Shown here: positions 43,804-53,334 of the stretch, piece after piece
Layout: every line of letters starts with the position of its first letter
How positions within the stretch are numbered: position 1 is the first letter of the stretch
Notes under the pieces: model-generated
The model's database searches: none
What the model was told of the DNA's origin: nothing
What the model saw: the letters and a program-made list of their open reading frames with translations, nothing else
Program-made: the position numbers and the translations under genes
NCBI RefSeq assembly: GCF_007992095.1
Contig: NZ_BJZP01000002.1
Location: 248,001 to 312,000 of the forward strand
Reading direction: 5' to 3'
Source of the DNA: Paenirhizobium naphthalenivorans
GTDB lineage: Bacteria > Pseudomonadota > Alphaproteobacteria > Rhizobiales > Rhizobiaceae
DNA length: 64,000 bases

Positions 43804-44720
43804 TCAAATGGGGCGTTTAAATGGACGCTCCGCATTTGACCGCTGAGCCGTGGAAGATGGCGCCGGAAGTCCTGCCCGTTGCGCCAGCCACACGCTGGCG
43901 AGCACCGCTACGAAGCCGAGCATCTGCAAGGGCGGCAGACTCTGGCCGAGCAACGCCCAGCCGAGTAAGGTCGCCACCAGCGGGCTGAGAAACCCGAGCG
44001 AGGCTGCGGCCGATGGTTCGAGGCGGGAAAGCCCCCAGAACCAGAGGAGATAGGTCAGCGCACCACCAATCAAGCCCAAATGAACGAAACCGATATAGTT
44101 CCAGAACGTCAGCGTGGGTAGCGAAGGCTCCAACAGAAACGCCAGCGGCACCAGCATGATACCGCCAGCCGTCAGTTGCCAGGCGGTGAAGGTCAGACTG
44201 GAGACAGGCGGACGCCAATGGCGCGACAGAACCGTACCCGCCGCCATGGACGCGGCACCGGCCAATCCCGCCACCACACACCTAACGGGTCGAGCGCCGC
44301 CTTCGGCGTGAGCACCAGCAGTGCCACGCCGGCAAGTCCGCCGGCGGCCGCCAGCACCACAGCCCGACGCAGCGCGGTGCCTATCACGAGGCGGGCCAGG
44401 CCAATGACGATCAACGGCTGAACCGCGCCGACGGTTGCAGCAACGCCGCCCGGCAGGCGATAGGCCGAGACGAACAGCATCGCCCAGAAGAAGGTGAAGT
44501 TCAGTCCGCCGAGTATGAATACGCGCGGCCACCAACAACCGTGGGGAAGCTGTCGCACGATGGCCAGAAGCAGAAGACCGGCCGGCAGGGCGCGCAGCAT
44601 GGCAACCGTCAGCGGATAGCCTTGCGGTAGCAGGTCCGTCGTGACGATATAAGTGCTTCCCCAGATCGCCGGCGCTAGCCCCGTCAGGGCGATGGTAACA
44701 AAGTTTGATTTTATCTTCAT
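43804..44720 (-). pseudogene. EamA/DMT-superfamily exporter, frameshifted
   Basis: Ten-helix drug/metabolite exporter whose frame breaks in the middle. The N-terminal half reads in one frame from 44720 (MKIKSNFVTIALTGLAPAIW ... KAALDPLG) and the C-terminal half in another frame ending at 43804 (VVAGLAGAASMAAGTVLSRH ... SVWLAQRAG). The switch lies in a GTGTGTGGTGG-like tract, minus strand, at about 44271-44282: two extra bases (or one lost) relative to an unbroken gene. It could be a true mutation, phase variation by slippage or a sequencing error. Divergent MarR regulator next door. Loses full-length product as read. Confidence 0.85.
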
Positions 44721-44726
44721 TTCAAC

Positions 44727-44744
44727 TATCTTGTCTTCAAGGTA
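44727..44744. promoter_or_regulatory. Candidate MarR operator, EamA-proximal copy
   Basis: TATCTTGTCTTCAAGGTA: half-sites CTTG and CAAG separated by four bases, 6 bases from the EamA start codon. It shares 15 of 18 positions with the second copy at 44766. Two such sites in a marR-transporter intergenic region are what an autoregulating MarR repressor would use. Confidence 0.65.
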
Positions 44745-44765
44745 TTTTGTCGAAATATCACCAAT

Positions 44766-44783
44766 TATCTTGACGTCAAGTTA
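44766..44783. promoter_or_regulatory. Candidate MarR operator, marR-proximal copy
   Basis: TATCTTGACGTCAAGTTA contains the perfect 12-base palindrome CTTGACGTCAAG (44769-44780). Its centre is 39 bases, about four helical turns, from the copy at 44727 and it lies 21 bases before the marR start. Confidence 0.7.
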
Positions 44784-44804
44784 AATCATTCGCTAACGTG
44801 AGAT

Positions 44805-45302
44805 ATGACTCAGAACTCCCCCGATGCCGTCGACCAGATTCTCGCGCAATGGAACCGAGAGCGGCCTGACCTTGACGTATCTGCCATGGGGCCGCTTGGA
44901 CGACTGGCGCGGCTGCGCACGCATTTGTCGCGGGAAATCGACGCAGTCCTTTCGACGCACGGGCTAAACAGCTCCACTTTTGACGTCCTGGCGACACTGC
45001 GTCGCTCTGGTGCACCCTTTCGCCTGTCGCCTTCCGAGCTGATGGCAACGATGATGGTCACTTCGGGCACAATGACCAACCGTATCGACCAGTTGGAGAA
45101 ACAGGGGCTGGTCGAGCGACTGCCCAACCCGGAGGATCGCCGTGGCCTACTCGTGGCATTGACGCCGAAAGGTTTGACGCTCGTGGACGAGGCTGTGACC
45201 GCGCATGTCGCCAATCAGGAGCGGCTGATGGCTTCGCTCTCAGTGGAGGAGCGCCAGGCGCTCGACATCCTGCTCCGGCGACACCTCACCGCGTTCGAAT
45301 AA
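44805..45302 (+). CDS. MarR-family transcriptional regulator
   Basis: 165-residue winged-helix dimer. FRLSPSELMATMMVTSGTMT is the recognition region of the HTH (about 70-95), and the wing carries RLPNPEDRRGLLVALTPKGL, the DxRRxxVxLTxxG signature. It is divergent from the EamA exporter gene and flanked by two matching palindromes, so it probably represses both. No strong ribosome binding site; GTGAG is weak. Ligand unknown, likely the exporter's substrate. Confidence 0.92.
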   Translation: MTQNSPDAVDQILAQWNRERPDLDVSAMGPLGRLARLRTHLSREIDAVLSTHGLNSSTFDVLATLRRSGAPFRLSPSELMATMMVTSGTMTNRIDQLEKQGLVERLPNPEDRRGLLVALTPKGLTLVDEAVTAHVANQERLMASLSVEERQALDILLRRHLTAFE

Positions 45303-45381
45303 TCCAGCGACCGCTGATCCTCGTCCGCACCCGTTGACGGAACGGGCCGCGTCGACACGAGGAAGAAACGCCGATCATTCC

Positions 45382-46998
45382 TCAGAACAAGCTCCCCTGC
45401 CCCGCCGGCGGCTCGTTTCTTTTTGGCGGTTTGGGCGCCGCTGCCGGTCTGGCGGCGGTCGGTTGAGGTGCAGGATGTCTGGGCTCCCCGTCGTCGCTCT
45501 CAGTCACGGCCGCAACCTTGCCGTCGGCAAACTCAATCGAGATCGCCGATCCGGCAGCCAGTGCCGCAGCGCGCGAAACCGGACGATCGGCATCATCGCG
45601 GATCACTGCATAACCGCGCAGCAAGACGTTCTTGTAAGACAGCGACTGCAACATGCGCTCCTGGGCCGAAAGCGTCGCGCGGTTTGTCTTCAACTCGTTC
45701 AAAACAGCGCCGTCTGCACGGCGCATCAGACCGTCCAACCGGTCGCGGCTGCGGTCGGTCTGGGCGCGCAGGCGTGCCGGCAGATTGCGCAGCACCGCGT
45801 CGGCACCGGTTACCCGGGCCCGCAGGCGATCAATCATCCGCTCGATGATACGCTCGGCCAGCGCCGCCCGCTCGGACACCCTCTGGCGCCGTTCGCCGAT
45901 ACGCCGCGCCAGCATGTCGGGCCGCAGTGCCGAGGCCGAGCGCTCGAAGGTTCGGCGCTTGGCCATCGTATTGAGCTCGAGGCCCCGACCAAGCCCGGCT
46001 GCGGCCTCATCGAAGCGACGGCGCGGCAAGGCGAGCAACTGGTCGAGCGAGGGCAAGGCGCGGGTCAGCGCCCTCACACCCTGGCGTCGGATTTCCATCT
46101 GCCGCGATGTGGCGCCCGACAGCCGTGCCGCGAGGCTTGCCACCTGGGCCACCAGATCGGCTTTGACCGGCACCGCCATTTCGGCGGCACCCGTCGGCGT
46201 CGGCGCGCGCACGTCGGCGGCGTAGTCAATGAGCGTCCAGTCGGTCTCGTGGCCAACGGCCGAAATCAGCGGAATGGCGCTCGCGGCGGCGGCACGCACG
46301 ACAACCTCGTCGTTGAAACCCCACAGGTCCTCGAGACTGCCGCCGCCGCGAGCGACGACCAGAACGTCGGGTCGCGGGATCACCCCACCCGGCTCCAGCG
46401 CATTGAAGCCGCTGATAGCATTCGCCACCTCCTCGCCACAGCCCTCTCCCTGGACCTTCACCGGCCAGACAAGCACATGGACCGGAAAGCGGTCGGCGAT
46501 GCGGTGCAGGATGTCACGGATGACCGCGCCGGTCGGCGAGGTCACCACGCCGATCACCCGCGGCATGAAGGGCAGGAGCTGCTTGGCGGCTGGATCGAAC
46601 AGGCCTTCCGCCCCCAGCTTGCGCTTGCGCTCCTCAATCAGCGCCATCAGCGCACCGGCGCCCGCCGGCTCCATCTGCTCGATGACGATCTGGTATTTCG
46701 ACGAGCCGGGAAAGGTGGTGATCCGACCGGTGGCGATCACTTCCATGCCCTCTTCCGGCCGATATTTCAGCTTGGAAAACGAGCCTTTCCAGATCACAGC
46801 ATCGATGCGCGATTTGTCGTCCTTGAGGCTGAAATAGGCGTGACCTGAGGAATGCGGCCCACGATAACCGGAGATCTCGCCACGCACCCGCACATGATCG
46901 AAAGCGGTCTCGATCGTGCGCTTGATGGAGCCGGACAGTTCCGAGACGGTGAGCTCGGCGAGATTGGAGCGCGAATCATCGCTGAAGAAACTGGTCAT
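45382..46998 (-). CDS. xseA: Exodeoxyribonuclease VII large subunit
   Basis: Large subunit of ExoVII, which degrades single-stranded DNA to oligonucleotides with XseB. 538 residues, longer than E. coli XseA owing to a Pro/Ala-rich tail. N-terminal OB domain (about 15-115, [20 protein letters not shown]), catalytic core with [35 protein letters not shown] and [14 protein letters not shown], then a long helical region and a terminal QGSLF that looks like a clamp- or partner-binding tail. xseB is not adjacent. Confidence 0.95.
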   Translation of the reverse strand: MTSFFSDDSRSNLAELTVSELSGSIKRTIETAFDHVRVRGEISGYRGPHSSGHAYFSLKDDKSRIDAVIWKGSFSKLKYRPEEGMEVIATGRITTFPGSSKYQIVIEQMEPAGAGALMALIEERKRKLGAEGLFDPAAKQLLPFMPRVIGVVTSPTGAVIRDILHRIADRFPVHVLVWPVKVQGEGCGEEVANAISGFNALEPGGVIPRPDVLVVARGGGSLEDLWGFNDEVVVRAAAASAIPLISAVGHETDWTLIDYAADVRAPTPTGAAEMAVPVKADLVAQVASLAARLSGATSRQMEIRRQGVRALTRALPSLDQLLALPRRRFDEAAAGLGRGLELNTMAKRRTFERSASALRPDMLARRIGERRQRVSERAALAERIIERMIDRLRARVTGADAVLRNLPARLRAQTDRSRDRLDGLMRRADGAVLNELKTNRATLSAQERMLQSLSYKNVLLRGYAVIRDDADRPVSRAAALAAGSAISIEFADGKVAAVTESDDGEPRHPAPQPTAARPAAAPKPPKRNEPPAGQGSLF

Positions 46999-47125
46999 GG
47001 CTCTTCAATAGCGCAAAACCTGCAGAAGTTCAGCCGCCCCCGCAATCCTCTCCCCTTGTTTCCCCACCATGCGAACCACTACGCGGCAGGACTGGCTCCC
47101 GTGACGGCGACGACCTCCGCCCAGC

Positions 47126-48955
47126 TCACTGGCCGGCTGCGAACCGTGTTCGATAGAGCACCAGGCCCGACGCCGGATCCGGCGGCAGGGCTTCGAGATA
47201 GGCCGGCACCTCGCCGCGTTCGAGCGCCGCGTAGAGGCCATCCGGCTTCAGGTTGCGTATCGTTTTGGTCTGCGCATCGGTGCGGCAATAGGCAATGATG
47301 GTGGCACCGGCGCCGCGCAGGAAGGCTTCGGCCTCGTCGGGTTTCGCCAGTCCGATGTGCAATTCTGTCAGCATGCCACCCTGGTTGCGATGATAGGGGG
47401 CCGAAAGCACCCGGTGCGACGTAAAACGCAGGATTTCCGAGCCGGAGTTCGATGGCGCGACCACCGTCGCTGGCGCGAGCGCCGCAAGCTGCCTCATCGC
47501 CGTGGCCGTCTCGCAATCACCGCCGGTCGGCGCACCCACCACACTCGTCTTCATGCGTTGCGAAAGGCCGCCGGTTCCTTCGGTCGCCAATACGCCGAAC
47601 ATGATCCACACGCTCGGCACCGCCAACAGCGTCGACATCACAAAGACGAAGCCCGCCCCCATGTTTTCTGGATCCTCCCGCGCATTGCGACGCAGATCGG
47701 CGATGAGCAGCGACAGAGGCAGGATCGAAAGCAGATTGGCGAAAATCGCACCGCGCAACTGGATCAGCGCGATCACCCAACTGATCAAGATCAGCGGCAG
47801 GAGGATGGCGTGGGTTTCCGTCCGGTCCCGCTGGGCAATCCGAAAGATGCAGACCATAATGGCGAAGAAGCCGACGGCATAGAAGCCGCCAACGCTCGCC
47901 GGCTCAATGCGAACCTGTCCCAGGATCGACTGCGCCTCCATGACGGAATCGAGCCAGAGCTTGATTAGCAGCGGATCGAGATCATTAAGCGGGTTCTGTA
48001 GACATTGCGGCGCCAGCACAAGAGCGGCCGCAAGCACAGCCAGACCGTCCAGCGCCAGCACGGCGAAACGGATCGGGCGCGAAGCTCGGCTGGCGAACTG
48101 TGCCGACACGAAGAGCAGCAGTCCGCCCACCGCGACGATCCCATAGTAGCCGATCGACAGGCTGTCGCAGGCGACCATGGTGTAGAGGTGCGGCGGCACG
48201 GTGGCGAAGAAGAAGGCGGAGATGGCGATCGTCACGGTCAGCGCAAAGGCGCGCGCCGCCGGGGCGAAGGGCGCGCCGTGGAAGGCCCAGAGAACGGCAA
48301 CGACGAGACAGGCGATGGCGACGAAGGGAGACGTCTCGGCACCGATCGTGACCGCGATTGCAGCAGCCAGACCGGCAACGGCGAAGCTCGCCGGTTTGCG
48401 ATGGGGATCAACAAGCATGGCGGCAATCAGGGCCACCAGAACCAGCTGGACGTTGTGATGATCGATCGCGCCCGGCAAGAACCGGTTCGAGGTCACAGCG
48501 AGCAACGCGGCAAGGCCAAGCGCGATCGGCATGGCCGGCGCGCCGCCGATGCGGCGTGCACCGATCGCGACGGCGCTCAGCAGCGGCAGCGTCAGGAACA
48601 GCGGCCAGACCAGAAGCGCAGCGGCCTCGGCACGCTCAATCGGCAGAACCTGAGAGAAGGCAAGGATCAGTCCGGCGATCGGCAGGTCGATCAGGCGCGA
48701 CCAATGCATAAGAGTGCCGCCCGCGAGGCCGAGGCGATATTGCGTCAGGTCGAACCACGACTGGCCAGCAAGTAGATCACGCACCTCGACGAGCCGCATC
48801 ACGTCGTCATTGTCAGCTCCGACATAATCGGTGGCGCCCGGCAGGTTGATCAGCGCAAGAACGACGATCGTCACCACGGTATAGAAAGCGACGACAAACC
48901 AGAGGCGCGTCCAGAGCCCGGAAGACGTCTTGTCGCTCGTTGTGTGATCGGTCAT
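47126..48955 (-). CDS. Large membrane protein, putative GT-C (STT3-like) glycosyltransferase
   Basis: About 609 residues with roughly a dozen helices. Near residue 45-60 the first loop has GADNDDVMRLVEVRDLLAGQ, an acidic GT-C-like loop resembling STT3/PglB, followed by MHWSRLIDLP. No WWDYG motif is found in the C-terminal soluble part, so it is not a canonical oligosaccharyltransferase. Start at 48955 (MTDHTTSDKT) is preferred; the ATG seven codons upstream is possible. Faces GT2 and GtrA genes divergently, a glycan context. Substrate unknown. Confidence 0.7.
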   Translation of the reverse strand: MTDHTTSDKTSSGLWTRLWFVVAFYTVVTIVVLALINLPGATDYVGADNDDVMRLVEVRDLLAGQSWFDLTQYRLGLAGGTLMHWSRLIDLPIAGLILAFSQVLPIERAEAAALLVWPLFLTLPLLSAVAIGARRIGGAPAMPIALGLAALLAVTSNRFLPGAIDHHNVQLVLVALIAAMLVDPHRKPASFAVAGLAAAIAVTIGAETSPFVAIACLVVAVLWAFHGAPFAPAARAFALTVTIAISAFFFATVPPHLYTMVACDSLSIGYYGIVAVGGLLLFVSAQFASRASRPIRFAVLALDGLAVLAAALVLAPQCLQNPLNDLDPLLIKLWLDSVMEAQSILGQVRIEPASVGGFYAVGFFAIMVCIFRIAQRDRTETHAILLPLILISWVIALIQLRGAIFANLLSILPLSLLIADLRRNAREDPENMGAGFVFVMSTLLAVPSVWIMFGVLATEGTGGLSQRMKTSVVGAPTGGDCETATAMRQLAALAPATVVAPSNSGSEILRFTSHRVLSAPYHRNQGGMLTELHIGLAKPDEAEAFLRGAGATIIAYCRTDAQTKTIRNLKPDGLYAALERGEVPAYLEALPPDPASGLVLYRTRFAAGQ

Positions 48956-49092
48956 GCCGTATTCCGTCCCAACCATTCCAGGCTTCCCATAGCGGCCGCG
49001 CCAAAAATAGAGCCTACCATCCGGGGGCGAAACCTAGCCTTAACCTTCTCAAGAAATAGTAAAACCAAGCCGGACATCGTTTTCTGTCGGGC

Positions 49093-50121
49093 ATGTCTTC
49101 AGTTGTGAGTAACGATATGTCCGGGTCAGCATCCGAAAATCTCGATGTGGCGATTCTTCTGCCCTGCTACAACGAAAGCGCAACGATCGGTGCCGTGGTG
49201 CGCGGGTTCCGCGAGGTGTTGCCGCATGCGCGTATCTATGTCTACGACAACAATTCCACCGACGGCACCGCGCTTAACGCCATGCTTGCTGGCGCGACCG
49301 TCATGCGCGAGCGACGGCAGGGCAAGGGCCATGTGGTGCGCCGGATGTTCTGCGACATCGAGGCCGACGTCTACATCATGGCCGACGGCGATGGCACCTA
49401 TGCGCCCGCCGATGCCGAAGAATTGATCCGCACCCTCGTCACCGAACGCACCGACATGGTCGTCGGCACACGCCGCGGCGTGCATGCCGATGCCGGTCGC
49501 AACGGTCACGCCTTCGGAAACCGGCTGTTCAACAGGCTCTACCGCTTCCTGTTCGGAAGTGACTTCACTGACATCCTGTCCGGTTACCGTGTATTCTCCC
49601 GCCGCTTCGTCAAGAGCTTTCCAGCTGTCTCCGCTGGCTTTGAGATCGAGACGGAGATGTCGGTCCATGCCTCGCGACTCAAGCTACCGGTCGCGGAACT
49701 TGAACTCGACTACGGTCGCCGGCCCGAAGGCTCACATTCCAAGCTCTCTACCTTTAAGGATGGCGCGAAGATCCTCTGGATGTTCGCCATGCTGATGAAG
49801 GAAACCCGGCCCTTCGCCTTCTTCGGACTGATCAGCGGCATGATCATGGCGGCGAGCCTCGTCTTCATGACACCGGTCCTCTACGAGTTCTTTACCACCG
49901 GCCTCGTCAGCCGCATGCCGACTTGGATCCTCGCGACTGCACTGATGATGATGTCGCTGCTGGCCTTTACCGCCGGACTGATCCTCGATTCACTCGCCCG
50001 CTCGCGCGCCGAACAGCTGCGCATCCACTATCTGACCCTGCCGGCACTGGCACATGCCAAGTCCGCCAAGGATGCGGCGCGCGGCAAGGGCAAGTCGGTG
50101 CGCACGGCAGACGCCGCATGA
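49093..50121 (+). CDS. Family 2 glycosyltransferase (DPM1/polyprenyl-sugar synthase-like)
   Basis: 342 residues. GT-A fold domain: ILLPCYNESATIGAVVRGFR, DNNSTDGT (52-59), MADGDGTY with the DxD-like motif (about 98-100), and GYRVFSRRFVKSFPAVSAGF. Two C-terminal membrane helices follow (about 232-255 and 265-297). It probably transfers a sugar to a polyprenyl phosphate carrier. Its stop overlaps the gtrA start, the usual GT2-GtrA pair for lipid-linked sugar flipping and glycan decoration. Confidence 0.9.
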   Translation: MSSVVSNDMSGSASENLDVAILLPCYNESATIGAVVRGFREVLPHARIYVYDNNSTDGTALNAMLAGATVMRERRQGKGHVVRRMFCDIEADVYIMADGDGTYAPADAEELIRTLVTERTDMVVGTRRGVHADAGRNGHAFGNRLFNRLYRFLFGSDFTDILSGYRVFSRRFVKSFPAVSAGFEIETEMSVHASRLKLPVAELELDYGRRPEGSHSKLSTFKDGAKILWMFAMLMKETRPFAFFGLISGMIMAASLVFMTPVLYEFFTTGLVSRMPTWILATALMMMSLLAFTAGLILDSLARSRAEQLRIHYLTLPALAHAKSAKDAARGKGKSVRTADAA

Positions 50122-50492
50122 GGAAGCTGCTGCGTTTCGGCATCGTCGGCACGACGGGGTTCGTCATCGATGCTGCGATGCTCTGGCTGCTGCTGGCCAG
50201 CACGCCACTTGGGCCGTTTTTCGCCCGCGCCATCGCCATTGCCGTGGCCCTCGTCGCCACCTGGTATCTCAACCGCACTTTCACCTTTGGCGCGTCGCGT
50301 CGCTCCATTGCGATCGAGGGCTTTCGCTACGGCTCGGTCGGCATCACCTCAGCCGTGGTCAACTACCTGATCTATGCCGGCCTTCTGGTGTCACTGCCGA
50401 TCCTCCAGCCGCTGGCGGCGCTGGTGATCGCCTCGATTGCCGCCATGGCCTTCTCCTTCTTCGGCTATTCGCGGTTCGTCTTCCGCAGCTAA
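50118..50492 (+). CDS. GtrA-family membrane protein
   Basis: 124-residue protein with four helices, thought to flip polyprenyl-linked sugars. MRKLLRFGIVGTTGFVIDAA, ATWYLNRTFTF and the C-terminal FFGYSRFVF are the family signature. Translationally coupled to the upstream GT2 gene (ATGA). The carried sugar is not predictable. Confidence 0.92.
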   Translation: MRKLLRFGIVGTTGFVIDAAMLWLLLASTPLGPFFARAIAIAVALVATWYLNRTFTFGASRRSIAIEGFRYGSVGITSAVVNYLIYAGLLVSLPILQPLAALVIASIAAMAFSFFGYSRFVFRS

Positions 50493-50501
50493 CGTTCGAT
50501 T

Positions 50502-51491
50502 TCAGACAGCTTCCCAACCATCCTTTTCTCCGGCGCGATAAATCGCGTCGATGAAGCGCTGGTTGGCGCGCGAACTTTCGAGGCTGACCACCTGCGAATG
50601 GTCGCCACTCAGGACCGCACTGGCGAAAGCCTCGACCTCGCGCCGGTATTGCCGGCTGTCCTGGAAGCGAAAAACCTGCGACTGATTGTGCGACTGATTG
50701 GAAAGCTCGACCTCCTCCGCGCCCCAGCGGTCGGCATTGAAGGGTGAGCGCACCTCGATGAAGCCTTCTGTGCCATGGAACACCATGGACTGACGGTTGG
50801 CCATCTGGGTTGAGATATAGAAACTCAGCTCGAAACTGCCGAAATCGGCCTTGATGCTCGAATAGATGTCGGTGCCGAATTCCGGATCACGCTCGATGAT
50901 GGCCTGAACGCGCTGCGGCTCGGCGCCGGTGGCGAACCGTGTTGCGATCGTTGGATAAACGCCGATGTCCGGCAGACCGCCGCCGCCAAGCTCGGGGATA
51001 TTACGCATATTACCGGGATCACGGTTGAAATAGGTGAAGACGCCCTGCACGTGGCGCAACTTGCCGATCGCCCTGTCAGCCAACAGCGCGCGCACCTTGT
51101 GCCATACCGGCGTGTAAGCGACCATGAACGCTTCGGAGATTAGCACGCCGTTACGCTCGCGCGCACCGATCAGTTGATCTATGTCCAGTGCCTTCAGCGC
51201 GATCGGCTTTTCGCACAGCACATGCTTACCGGCATCCGCCGCCTTGATCGTCCATTCGACGTGCTGCGCGGTCGGCAGCGGAATGTAGACGGCATCGATC
51301 GTGTCGGAGGCGAGCATCTCCTCGTAGGAGCCGAAGGCATATGGAACAGAGAAGCGATCGGCCATGGCGCGAGCCTTGGTGAGATCGCGGCTGGCAACGG
51401 CGGTGACGACGCAATTCTCGGCATCCTGCATGGCCGGAACAACGAGATCGCGGCCGATCTTGGCCGTGGACAGAATTCCGAAACGCAGCAT
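50502..51491 (-). CDS. Gfo/Idh/MocA family oxidoreductase
   Basis: 329-residue NAD(P)-dependent sugar or inositol dehydrogenase-like protein. Rossmann domain at the N-terminus ([18 protein letters not shown], a variant of the usual GxGxxG), then EKPIA (94-98) with the catalytic Lys95, and the C-terminal alpha/beta substrate domain with [18 protein letters not shown] precedes the ATG. Convergent with gtrA, nine bases apart at their ends. Substrate unknown. Confidence 0.9.
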   Translation of the reverse strand: MLRFGILSTAKIGRDLVVPAMQDAENCVVTAVASRDLTKARAMADRFSVPYAFGSYEEMLASDTIDAVYIPLPTAQHVEWTIKAADAGKHVLCEKPIALKALDIDQLIGARERNGVLISEAFMVAYTPVWHKVRALLADRAIGKLRHVQGVFTYFNRDPGNMRNIPELGGGGLPDIGVYPTIATRFATGAEPQRVQAIIERDPEFGTDIYSSIKADFGSFELSFYISTQMANRQSMVFHGTEGFIEVRSPFNADRWGAEEVELSNQSHNQSQVFRFQDSRQYRREVEAFASAVLSGDHSQVVSLESSRANQRFIDAIYRAGEKDGWEAV

Positions 51492-51691
51492 GGGGACTCC
51501 TCCTGTAACGTTGCCGCGCGACCCTAGTCAGAGATCCGCCGCTTGGCAACGGGCCACGAACCCAAGCCACGGTGGACTGAGGGACGGCTCACGATTGGCC
51601 GGAAACGTCCCTTCACCGTCCGGTGCAGAACTTTTTCCCTTTTTCCTATGCGGTATTTTCGGCTATCCCATCAACACAGAGGATGCAGAAA

Positions 51692-52252
51692 ATGACCGCA
51701 AGCAATACAGCCCTCCTTGTCATCGACGTTCAGGAATCCTTTCGCCACCGCCCCTACTGGCGCGACGAGGACGTCGTCGATTTCCTCGCCAAGCAGCAGG
51801 CGCTGATCGATGGAGCGAAGGCCGCCGGCCATGCCGTCGTGCAGATCTTCCACACCGACGACGATGCGGAGTTCCGCCTCGACAGCGGATTCGTCACGAC
51901 GCTCGCCGGACTCCGCATCGAGCCGGATGTCATCATCCACAAGACCCGGCACTCGGCCTTCGTCGGCACGCCGCTCGAAATCTGGCTGCGCCAGCGCGGC
52001 ATCGGCCGGCTGATCGTCTCGGGCATCCGCACCGAGCAGTGCTGTGAGACGACGACGCGCCACGGCGCCGATCTCGGCTTTGCGGTCGACTACGTGACCG
52101 AGGCGACGCTGACCTTCCCGATGACCCATGCCTCGGGCCAGGTGTTCAGCGCGGTCGACATCAAGATCCGCACCGAACTGGTGCTTGCCGGCCGCTTTGC
52201 CCGTATCGCGACGGTCGAACAGGCGCTCGGCCAGGCCGGGCTTGCCGCATGA
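51692..52252 (+). CDS. Isochorismatase-family hydrolase
   Basis: 186-residue cysteine hydrolase. Catalytic triad candidates: Asp12 in LLVIDVQ, Lys84 in IHKTRHSAF and Cys117/Cys118 in GIRTEQCCETTTRHG. Start at ATG 51692 has AGAGGA upstream; the 23-codon extension is rejected. Such enzymes cleave amides or enol ethers (nicotinamidase-like); which one is unknown. Overlaps the AraC-type regulator gene by four bases, so the pair is likely controlled by that regulator. Confidence 0.9.
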   Translation: MTASNTALLVIDVQESFRHRPYWRDEDVVDFLAKQQALIDGAKAAGHAVVQIFHTDDDAEFRLDSGFVTTLAGLRIEPDVIIHKTRHSAFVGTPLEIWLRQRGIGRLIVSGIRTEQCCETTTRHGADLGFAVDYVTEATLTFPMTHASGQVFSAVDIKIRTELVLAGRFARIATVEQALGQAGLAA

Positions 52253-53247
52253 CAGTCGCCCCCCACCCCGACCGCCGGACCATTCCCGTTTATGTCGTGC
52301 TGCCGCCGCACACGCTGTTGATGGATGTCGCCGGTCCGGTCGAGGTGCTGCGCTATGCCAACAGCGAACAGGAGGAGATCCTGTTCGACTGCCATTTCGT
52401 CGCCGCCCGAAGCGAACAGACGACCTCGATCGGGCTGACGCTTGCCAACCTAGAGCCGCTCCCGAAACGACTGCCCGAGGGCGCCTATGTCATCGTCTCA
52501 GGCAGCATAAGCAATGTCCCCGACCCGCTTGCGGTCAGGGGCGAACGCGCCGAGCTGGCGAGCTGGCTGCGGGCTGCGGTCCTGCCCGGCATCACTCTCG
52601 TCACCATCTGCTCGGGCGCCCTGCTGGCCGCCTCTGCCGGGCTACTCGATGGACACGCCTGCACGACCCATGCTGATTGCATTGAAGACCTTCGAACGCT
52701 TGCGCCGGGCGCACAGGTGCTGGAGAACCGGCTCTTCGTCGAGGGTGGCGAACGCTTTTCAAGCGCCGGAATTTCGACGGGAATTGACCTGCTGCTGCAT
52801 CTTGTCGCCAAGCTCACCTCGACCTCGGTCGCGCTGTCGATTGCCCGCACCATGGTCGTCTATATGCGCCGAAGCGGCTCGGATCCGCAGCTGTCTCCTT
52901 GGCTCTCCGGCCGCAACCACATTCACCCGGCGATCCACCGGATCCAGGACGCGATCATGGGAGACCCGGCGCGAGACTGGAGCCTGGCGCAGCTGGCGGA
53001 GTTCGGCCATCTCAGCGAACGCCATATGACCCGGATATTCCGCGATCACACGGGTCTGTCCGTCACGGCTTACGTCAATCTGATGCGCGTGACCCTGGCG
53101 CGGGAAATTCTCACCCATTCCCGCCTCGACATGGAGACGGTGGCCGAGCGTGCTGGTTTTTCCTCTCCACGCCATCTGCGGCGCATCTGGGCGCAACATA
53201 ATGCCCTGCCGCCCAGCCATTACCGAGTGTCCGATCAAAGAAATTGA
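52249..53247 (+). CDS. GlxA-type AraC regulator (DJ-1/PfpI plus HTH)
   Basis: 332 residues: N-terminal DJ-1/PfpI-like domain (about 1-190, MDVAGPVEVLRYANSEQEEI; VTICSGALLAASAGLLDGHA) and C-terminal AraC double HTH (about 225-325, DWSLAQLAEFGHLSERHMTR; AERAGFSSPRHLRRIWAQHN). The Cys of TICSGALL sits where DJ-1 proteins have a nucleophile. Coupled to the isochorismatase gene. Typical GlxA-type activator; effector unknown. Confidence 0.92.
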   Translation: MTVAPHPDRRTIPVYVVLPPHTLLMDVAGPVEVLRYANSEQEEILFDCHFVAARSEQTTSIGLTLANLEPLPKRLPEGAYVIVSGSISNVPDPLAVRGERAELASWLRAAVLPGITLVTICSGALLAASAGLLDGHACTTHADCIEDLRTLAPGAQVLENRLFVEGGERFSSAGISTGIDLLLHLVAKLTSTSVALSIARTMVVYMRRSGSDPQLSPWLSGRNHIHPAIHRIQDAIMGDPARDWSLAQLAEFGHLSERHMTRIFRDHTGLSVTAYVNLMRVTLAREILTHSRLDMETVAERAGFSSPRHLRRIWAQHNALPPSHYRVSDQRN

Positions 53248-53334
53248 GTGGTCGATCAGCGGCCCAGTTGCTAACCTTCAGCCTCTCGTCCCCGGCCATC
53301 TCCGGCCTCCGCCTCAAACACAGGGAGTCTTCCC

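Noticed and set aside
45334-46848. 504-codon open frame on the plus strand opposite xseA
   Set aside because: Antisense shadow of xseA. No ribosome binding site, no recognisable domain, composition dominated by Arg, Gly and His.
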